A stretch of DNA of 64,000 nt from Arion vulgaris (Eukaryota; Mollusca; Gastropoda; Stylommatophora; Arionidae): NCBI GenBank assembly GCA_020796225.1, contig CM036754.1, positions 65,836,000 to 65,899,999 on the forward strand, read 5' to 3'. Shown here in pieces: positions 57,488 through 64,000 of the stretch. The position numbers were made by a program, and so were the translations under genes. The notes under the pieces are model-generated. The model was not told the DNA's origin, searched no databases, and saw only the letters and a program-made list of their open reading frames with translations. Numbering within the stretch: position 1 is the stretch's first letter; each line of letters starts with the position of its first letter.

Positions 57488-57678
57488 TTTTTTTTTCCCG
57501 ATCCAGCTCTTCGGCTCGGTGTCATGGATATCGTAACCCTTCGGTTCGGTGCAACGAACACCGTAAATCTGGGGAACCTGTAGCTTTTCTGCTAGTCCGC
57601 GGAGTTGAGCCCGCACATACAGAGGATTTGTCACCCGTAGTCCAGCGCGCTACGAACGAACACGCTGGGCGTGCGGGC
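57488..57678 (-). mobile_element. tSINE-F copy 2, upstream of XRCC1
   Basis: Same family as 1009-1215, reversed. Perfect duplication GTTTCGAAAT (57478-57487, 57679-57688). Its head end lies 100 bp before the XRCC1 ATG, so it sits in the promoter or 5' untranslated region. Confidence 0.9.
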
Positions 57679-57778
57679 GTTTCGAAATAAATGTCTGCTT
57701 TGTTTTGTTTCGTGTAAATTATATAAACGTCTTTCATTCATCTGTGATTTTAAGATTTTTACCGGGAAATACAACTCT

Positions 57779-60700
57779 ATGGCGCCCGTGAACATCAAAT
57801 ACATAGTTTCATTTTCTTCTCAAGTACGTTTATTTAGTAATCATAAGTCTTTGTTGTATTGTATACTAATTAATAAGTTATTATGACCTGAGTCAGCACA
57901 ATGACCGATCAGATCTGATACTATAACACTGGATGATGCACTTTAAAGTCTAATAGTAGACGTCTGACACTGCTCTGTAACAGTCAAGAAAAACTGTAAT
58001 TTAAAGTAACTTTAAATGTAATGTTATTGTTTTTATATTTTTGTAAAATAAAAATCTCTCGATAAAGTCAAGTGACTACGTAGGTAATATTAATAAATTA
58101 CACTATACAGTTATTCGTCTGTGCAAATTTGTGTCCAGTTGGATATCATATTATTGATACGATCGACGTAACTACACGGTTAACTAACACTCTGAGCCGA
58201 AATTCGGATCTGTCTGTCCTAATTTGTAGTTTAGTACAACATGCCCACCTCAGGCCTTCCAGTGGTCTTGCGGAGAGCAACTTCAGCAAGCAAGTATTCT
58301 ATTCTTATTCTCAGGCTTTCGGTTACACATTCTGTTTCATGTTAGGAGGGCTAGTAGTATAACTATAACTTAGTATAAGTTTACTATAAGTAAGGTACTC
58401 AGGTACTGATCATTGGTGATTTGATCAATCAATAGCAAATTCAAATGGGTTTGATACACTGGATACAGGCCTGTGTCTACAGAACATGCGCGGTTGTCCA
58501 AACAATTCAATACTTATATTTTACAACATCATAATAATGAAATGAATAAGAATGTGGCTAAAGGTTTGTAAAGTAAACAGCAAGTAGTTAAAATTCTTAC
58601 TAATCTTATGTTCAATTCCTAGTATTACTATTACTACAGATTCAATAACAAAGTTCCATTCCAAACAGATCTGCGATCATAGTAACTCATCAAAATTACA
58701 GTGGAACTCCAATATTCGTCATTAATCCGTTCCCGAGAGGATGATGAATATCGAAAAAGACGAATATCGAACAATTTTTTCCCATAGGAATTAACTAAAA
58801 ATGGATTAATTCGTTCCTGGCCTCGAATATTGCGTATCTATTCTATAACAAAATAAATTTTCACTTGAGAATCGATCTCAGAAATCATTTCAAACACTGT
58901 ACAATTTAACTACAGCACATATTAACCAGCGTACTGCCATAAATAATACGTAATATGCACTGTATAGGCCTACATAAATACATGTAGTACACTAAACACA
59001 AATAAAATTTTAAAAAGAAATTTACCTTTTGGATGAGAAAAACAATGATTCTTATTAAGAGTTTTTAAAAAAAAAATCAATGGTACTTGACTGCTTTTCT
59101 TTTTACCACCATTATCGTCACTACACTTCTTACGTCCCATGGTCACTAAATTTTGGTAATAATAAATTGCAAAAACTGCAAAAGATTAAAAAAAAATAAC
59201 AAGAGTTTTATTGCGTGCACTTTCAAACAAGCTGCCAAAACAACCGACACAAAATGGCGATCAGCTGCTTTCTGAGCTTCCGGAGGTAGGACGAATATTG
59301 ACTTTCGGACTAATATCAAAAAATTTGACGGAAAACAGCGAATATCAAAAGCGAATACTGGCAGGGACGAATATTGGAGTTCCACTGTATTTAATATAAC
59401 AAGACCTTGTATCTATTCAAAAAAGGTACAAGATTAGCTGCTGACATCACAAATTCAGTATGTGTTTATTTCTACACTGACATACTAAACATCTTCAGCA
59501 ACCTGATGGACAAAAGAATCACAATGTGGTAGAAATCACCCAGAATGCTTGCAATTGTTACTTATGCACTGTTGATAAAAAGTGTTCGGATTTTATTTCT
59601 TGCAGGATGACTACCATAAAGCAGGAAACCTTGTCACAAGTGATGGGTCCAAATGTTGGTTATCAAATAAAAAAAACAACAGTGGACAAATTGAACTTGT
59701 CCTGCAACTGGAAGAAGCTAGTCAAATGGCATACCTTGACATAGGTTTGTACAGATGTAATGTTATTTGTACACATAAAATTTGGATTTCTTATTAATAA
59801 AATTATGAATACTTATGTTTTGTATTCTTCCTCATTTGTTTAGGTCTTTAGCGTACAGTTGTTTGGAGTTGTTGCAGTAGTCTGATCATCTTCCTTGATG
59901 TTTCTGCCTTTTTCATCATGAGTTCTCATTGAGCTCAAGGGTGCATTAGGCAAAGACAAAAAATGTCTGCTCAGTTCTATCTTGTGTGTTTCATTCGACC
60001 TTAAACCTAGTCCTATGCATGCCTTTGAGCCATATGTTTTCACCCTGCCCTTCATCATTGAAGGTTATTTTGTCCCCTATTTCGATGGCATCCTGATCTT
60101 CAAGACCATTTTAGGTTTTTCTGTCTCTATTTCTGTAGCTGTTTACTTTTTTACACAGTGTGGGGTTGCTGGCCATAAAACCAACCTTCTAGCGCCTTTA
60201 CAACGTGTTGAGAGGAGGCAGTGATTCTATTCTTTTCTACCCAGGAAGTTTCTTCGAACGCTGCATATCGACCGCTTGTTAACCATGCTTTGTGATCTTT
60301 GTGTGATCCAAGCCTAAGAGCGATTGTACATTGTGTCAGTTATGTGCCTGCCAGTACATCTGATTTCTGCTGCCCTTTTTATTTACTAGGTAGCTTCCAA
60401 GGCCCTATCTCCGTCGCATCTTACCCTTATGGCATGTGTTGTAGGTCACAGTGTTACCATCCTTTCCTCCCCTTGAGAGCCCAGACAACACACGGGCGGA
60501 TGCCCAGGAAGTCACATGGGGAAGTTGTTTGTCATCAAAGTAGAAATTCCTTTGAAAACTGTTAGCGGGTCTTTGCTATCTTTGCTTATGTTGCACCTAA
60601 CTGACCCAACAAACTTCCGCTCTAAGGCGCATATCACCTACAGATCACAAGAGTTGTTTAACAAGTGGTTGATGTAGAGAGAATAAAGAAGAAGAAGGAT

Positions 60701-62830
60701 GTTCCTTTCATTAAGACCATAATAACATTACTCGTACTCCACATTACTTTAGAAGATGATGCTCAAGAATTATAAGTCTTGTCATATAATTCCTCAGGTG
60801 TCATTTGGTGTGCAACTTTGGAAATACGTGTTGGCCGCTCTGACTGGCCGCAGACAATGGAGTTTAAACCCCTGTTACCAACAGTCATGGTGATGTCACC
60901 CTTAGAGTGCAGGCTGGATCGAAGTGTAAGGACTACTAAAATGTTCTCTACCAGTAAGTTCACATTTCAATTTCATTCATTGTTGTTATTTTTGTGAGTT
61001 CTCAGAATTTGTCAGTTTGTTTGTCTGTAGATCCAGGGTCTTGTCCCTGGTCTTTATTTTACACAATTTGTTTAAAAGTGTCTCTCAGGACCCAGGACTT
61101 AATAAAAATCAGGCAGTTTAAAAACCCTCTACATTTGTGTTTATGATCATTTCTGCAAACGTTTTCTTTGGCTTCACTCTCAGGACTGTCTACAAGGCAA
61201 CACATGTGGTACTTCTCTGCAGTGTAGTGGTGGACACTAAGCCATTTTCTCTATAGTAGCAGTCTTTAGTGTAGTTGTGAACACTAAGAGATTTTCTCCG
61301 TAGTAACTGTTTGTAGTGCAGTTGTGGGTGCTAAACTGTTTTCTTTGGGACAGGGTTCCGGTTAGGGATCATCGATAACATTTACTTAGAGATATAATTT
61401 GGTTGCATCTGATGCATTCTTTTGAAGCTCATAAGTCACTGAAGCAGCCCCAATGTTTTGGCCTGTCTAGCCTAGGAGACCATTTAGAGCAGCGCTATCC
61501 AACGCAGCCGTGGGAGACAAATCGCCTGTGGCATACATTCATAGCATCCTATTTTGCTCTGCCAGGTTTAAAGTTAATCAGGTATCACGAAAACAAACTA
61601 TTTTTGAGTTTTTTTATAGACTTCTATGAACACCATCTTCCTGCTTTTGCAATCAACCACTCTATTGAACATTTCCCACAGTCTTTATAGACATTAGAGT
61701 ATGAAGTACCTGTCACTTCAAATTTCTAGACCCAAGTGTGCAAGAAAGTCAATTTCTTTCCTCGTGTGTAGGATTGAACCCATAACCGTCTGAGTCGATA
61801 GACGAATGCTGACGCATACGCTAATCCGCTCTCACATATTAACCATTCAACTGCCCCAACCCAGTCCTTTATTTTTGCATTGGAGAAAGCGTCGACATGT
61901 TAACTAATTTAATATTGTTATTATTAGTAGTAGCACGGCAATTGTCACATGACGTCAACGCTCAAACCATCATTCAGATACACCCCAATATATAAACAAT
62001 TTGGAATGCGCTGATTTAGAATAGGAATAATCTTCAGAGTCATTTTGGGGTCCTGGATCTTTATAGTTCCACAAGAAGTAGTAGTTTTCTTTCTATTGTC
62101 CTGTCAAGAATACAGAGACATCAGTCATTGACAATGCTTGCCATGATCAATAATCCTGGCAGAGTCCCAGGTAGCTGTCAGTAGTAAAAACCAACAAGCA
62201 GTGGTTGGATGTTGAAGCTTGGAGATATTGTTCGCCTGGAGTGGAAGCTTCTTCTGCATTCGTCCGCTATGAATTCAGGCGTAATCAGGGTATGTCTGGT
62301 ATGGCGCTTCTGATGTTTGCGTGAAGACCTTCTTCCTTATTATCAGTGTTCCTCTCCATACAGGTGTGCCTTTCTGACGTAAAGGTAATAATATGTCTCT
62401 AATGTTATAGATCCACTTTCTTCTTGTATGCCCTCTTGTTTCACAACTGCGTTTATATATTGCCAGGACAGGTATTTAATGTTTTAACATTCTTAGGGGG
62501 GAATGAAGCAGAAATTAAAAAAAAAACTGAATGTAGTAGTTTATTCTAGAAAAATATTTTACTTTTTTAACCCTTATTGTCAGAGGACTTCTCACAGGAA
62601 GTGGCATGCAAATTGTGGGATAGATTGCATATCATTTGCAGACAACCATACAGAAAAGATGTCCAATTTGGTATCTCATTCATTAAAATTAGGAACATGA
62701 ATCCTACATCACTGCCTGAGTTACAGACTAATGCAAATACAGATGTAATCCAACCTGGCAAGTCTGCGCTTGGTACTTCATCAATTCAGAAACATTTCTT
62801 TGGTGAAACAGCGAAAAGAAATGATGGAAG
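57779..62830 (+). CDS. XRCC1: XRCC1 DNA-repair scaffold, N-terminal exons (continues past window)
   Basis: Exons 57779-57823, 59606-59744, 60798-60953 and 62584-62830, phases 0/1/1/2, all with GT-AG borders. Exon 1 reads MAPVNIKYIVSFSSQ, matching the start of the XRCC1 N-terminal domain. Exon 2 continues through LVLQLEEASQMAYLDIG; exon 3 has LEIRVGRSDW and VMVMSPLECR; exon 4 has LWDRLHIICRQPYRKD and FGISFIKI, the conserved last strand of the domain, then a linker. Together these cover the whole N-terminal domain, which in known XRCC1 binds DNA polymerase beta and nicked DNA in base-excision and single-strand-break repair. The BRCT domains must lie beyond base 64000. Intron 1 carries a Tigger-like MITE; a tSINE sits just upstream of the start codon. 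Confidence 0.93.
58699..59387. mobile_element. Tigger/pogo-like MITE in XRCC1 intron 1
   Basis: Ends CAGTGGAACTCCAATATTCG and its exact inverse, flanked by TA on both sides. The subterminal block with AATCCGTTCCCGAGAGG and repeated GAATATCGAA is typical of Tigger-type Tc1/mariner elements. 689 bp with no intact transposase. Confidence 0.88.
60075..60240 (-). mobile_element. SINE-C copy 3, partial
   Basis: C-type block GTAGCTGTTTACTTTTTTAC and GCTGGCC followed by a worn core. It lies in XRCC1 intron 2. Confidence 0.55.
60243..60510 (-). mobile_element. SINE-A copy 14
   Basis: Tail CTTCGAACGCTGCATATCG, block TGTGCCTGCCAGTACATC, diverged core, head CCTTGAGAGCCCAGACAAC. It lies in XRCC1 intron 2. 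Confidence 0.78.
60954..62264 (+). other. XRCC1 intron 3, mostly unannotated
   Basis: Between exons 60953 and 62584. A short stretch near 61735-61845 with GGATTGAACCCATAAC resembles a worn tRNA-like SINE B box; the family-E repeat follows at 62265. Otherwise nothing recognised. Confidence 0.5.
62265..62400 (+). repeat. Family-E dispersed repeat
   Basis: Best example of a ~130-bp repeat reading GCTATGAATTCAGGCGTAAT, TTTGCGTGAAGACC, CTTATTATCAGTGT and CCATACAGGTGTGCC. Relatives lie at 7100-7240, 7735-7860, 11115-11235, 20755-20840 and 31085-31220 (+), and inverted at 48910-48990, 55265-55350 and 62980-63045. It is probably a SINE or LINE 3' domain; its centre also appears inside tSINE-Y. Confidence 0.6.
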
Positions 62831-63049
62831 GTAAGTTGATAAACAAATATAATTAAAATTTGCATTTTTTAAACTTAAGGTGGGAAGTAAGAATTACTAA
62901 GACAGATCGTACATGCGTCTGAAGTCTGAGTAAGGCTCAACTGAATAGCTATGGAGACTGGAACATGATAAGGAAATCAAACTATCATGTAAAAATCAGT
63001 CCTAGACGTCATGACTGCCTGAATTCACAAGGGACAAACTAAAAAACAT

Positions 63050-64000
63050 AATGTAGGAGAATATTGAATAACTGAAGCCATCATGAGAAAATTAAGTGGA
63101 ACCACATGGGACACCAGTCAAAAAATACTTTAAAATATTTATCAGCAGGGCATACGACCACACCTGGAATATGGGTCAGCTGCATGGTATCTAGCATCAA
63201 ATACCACATAAGGAGAACTGGATAAGGTGCAAAACCAGGCGCTTCATGTCATCACAGGAGCAATGAAATCAACACCAATAGTGGAGATGGAAAGAGTGGG
63301 GAATACAACCACTGAGAGAATGCAGACACAAAAGTGATGACGCAGGCAGAAAAGTTTCTGAGTATGCCAAGCCATCCAATAGAAAACAGATTCCAAAATC
63401 TAGCATTGGGGCAGCTGAAAAGAAGCAGCTTTATTCATCAGGCCAAAAGACTGAATAGGCAAACTTCAGACCTACCAAAGTTGGCATTCCCCTAAAGTCT
63501 GTGCCAGAGCAAACCCTTGGAGAGAGGAGACTGAACCAGAAGTATGTATCCAGACAGAAGTTTAAGGAATACTCGACAAGGATGAGCAGAACAGCATACA
63601 ACGCAAGACAGTCAATCTCAGTTTACTTGATGAAGAATACCCACATGATCTCTGGGTCCGGTATACACGGATGGGTCAGCAGAAAATGCAGTGAAGAATG
63701 GAGGAGCAGGAGTGTACATAGAATACCCAAACAACGCTAGAATGCGATTAAAATACCAACGGGAAATTCTGTCACAACTATGATGCAGAAATTCAGGCAA
63801 TCAAGGTGGCAACTGAAAAACTGTTGAATACCAGACCCGATCCTCAACCTGTTGTATTTTTGACTGATGCAAAATCAGCACTCCAAGCACTTCAGTCCTG
63901 AAAATTGCCAGGTCTACAGACCCTACGGTCTAAATTGTCCAAGCAGCGCAGGGTCGTCTTGCAGTGGATACCTCTCACTGTGGAATACCAGGAAATGAAA
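63050..64000 (+). mobile_element. LINE: reverse-transcriptase tail plus RNase H, runs off window
   Basis: + strand frames: IRPHLEYGSAAWYLAS, LDKVQNQALHVITGAMKSTP, then VYTDGSAENAVKNGGAGVYI, NYDAEIQAIKVATEKLL, PVVFLTDAKSALQALQS, VVLQWIPSHCGIPGNE. Asp-Glu-Asp-type RNase H residues are visible. Several frameshifts and stops: dead copy. It lies in the XRCC1 intron after exon 4. Confidence 0.9.

Noticed and set aside
62770..62800. PCNA-binding (PIP) box in the XRCC1 linker, around SIQKHFFG
   Set aside because: The spacing between Ile and the two Phe residues is one too many for the consensus.

Overview
The window is nuclear DNA from an intron-rich, AT-rich, repeat-laden animal genome. It holds four spliced host genes and no bacterial-style operons. 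The tRNA-derived SINEs, RNase H-bearing LINEs, hAT/Tigger MITEs and gene structures suggest an invertebrate; a mollusc or other lophotrochozoan is my guess, not something the sequence proves.

Host genes. (1) About 3943-17463, + strand: a matrix metalloproteinase with its catalytic domain (HELGHSMGLGH), an unusual Arg/Pro/Tyr hinge, a four-blade hemopexin domain and a hydrophobic C-terminal tail that looks like a GPI-anchor signal. The signal peptide and propeptide are not securely found. (2) 29370-37897, - strand: a complete six-exon RWDD4 orthologue of about 187 residues. (3) 44903-49666, + strand: an unrecognised three-exon gene for a basic Ser/Arg-rich protein of about 180 residues. (4) 57779 to beyond the right edge, + strand: the 5' part of XRCC1, with four exons covering the N-terminal domain. 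Exons were joined by hand; phases match at every junction except the first MMP one.

Everything else is mainly mobile DNA, often nested. A SINE superfamily (called here SINE-A, -B and -C) shares a core reading CGTAAGAGGCGACT and has at least 25 copies in both orientations. Further tRNA-derived families are tSINE-D ((ATCA)n tail), tSINE-Y (five copies, all with target-site duplications, all on the - strand), tSINE-F and SINE-G. About 25 dead LINE pieces carry the reverse-transcriptase C-terminus or RNase H. DNA transposons include three hAT elements with 8-bp duplications, a Tigger-like MITE in XRCC1 intron 1, an IS630-like remnant, and a 1.7-kb element with GGGCCATCC inverted repeats that retains a zinc-finger ORF. 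Several minisatellites grew from LINE 3' ends.

Region by region: 1-3940, SINE and hAT debris plus a 100-bp tandem array; 3.9-17.5 kb, MMP; 17.5-29.3 kb, intergenic LINE/SINE graveyard with an unusual 1.65-kb insertion; 29.4-37.9 kb, RWDD4; 38-44.8 kb, nested LINE/DNA-transposon block; 44.9-49.7 kb, the unknown gene; 49.7-57.7 kb, intergenic repeats; 57.8-64 kb, XRCC1 with a LINE in its intron at the right edge. The four genes have no obvious functional link.
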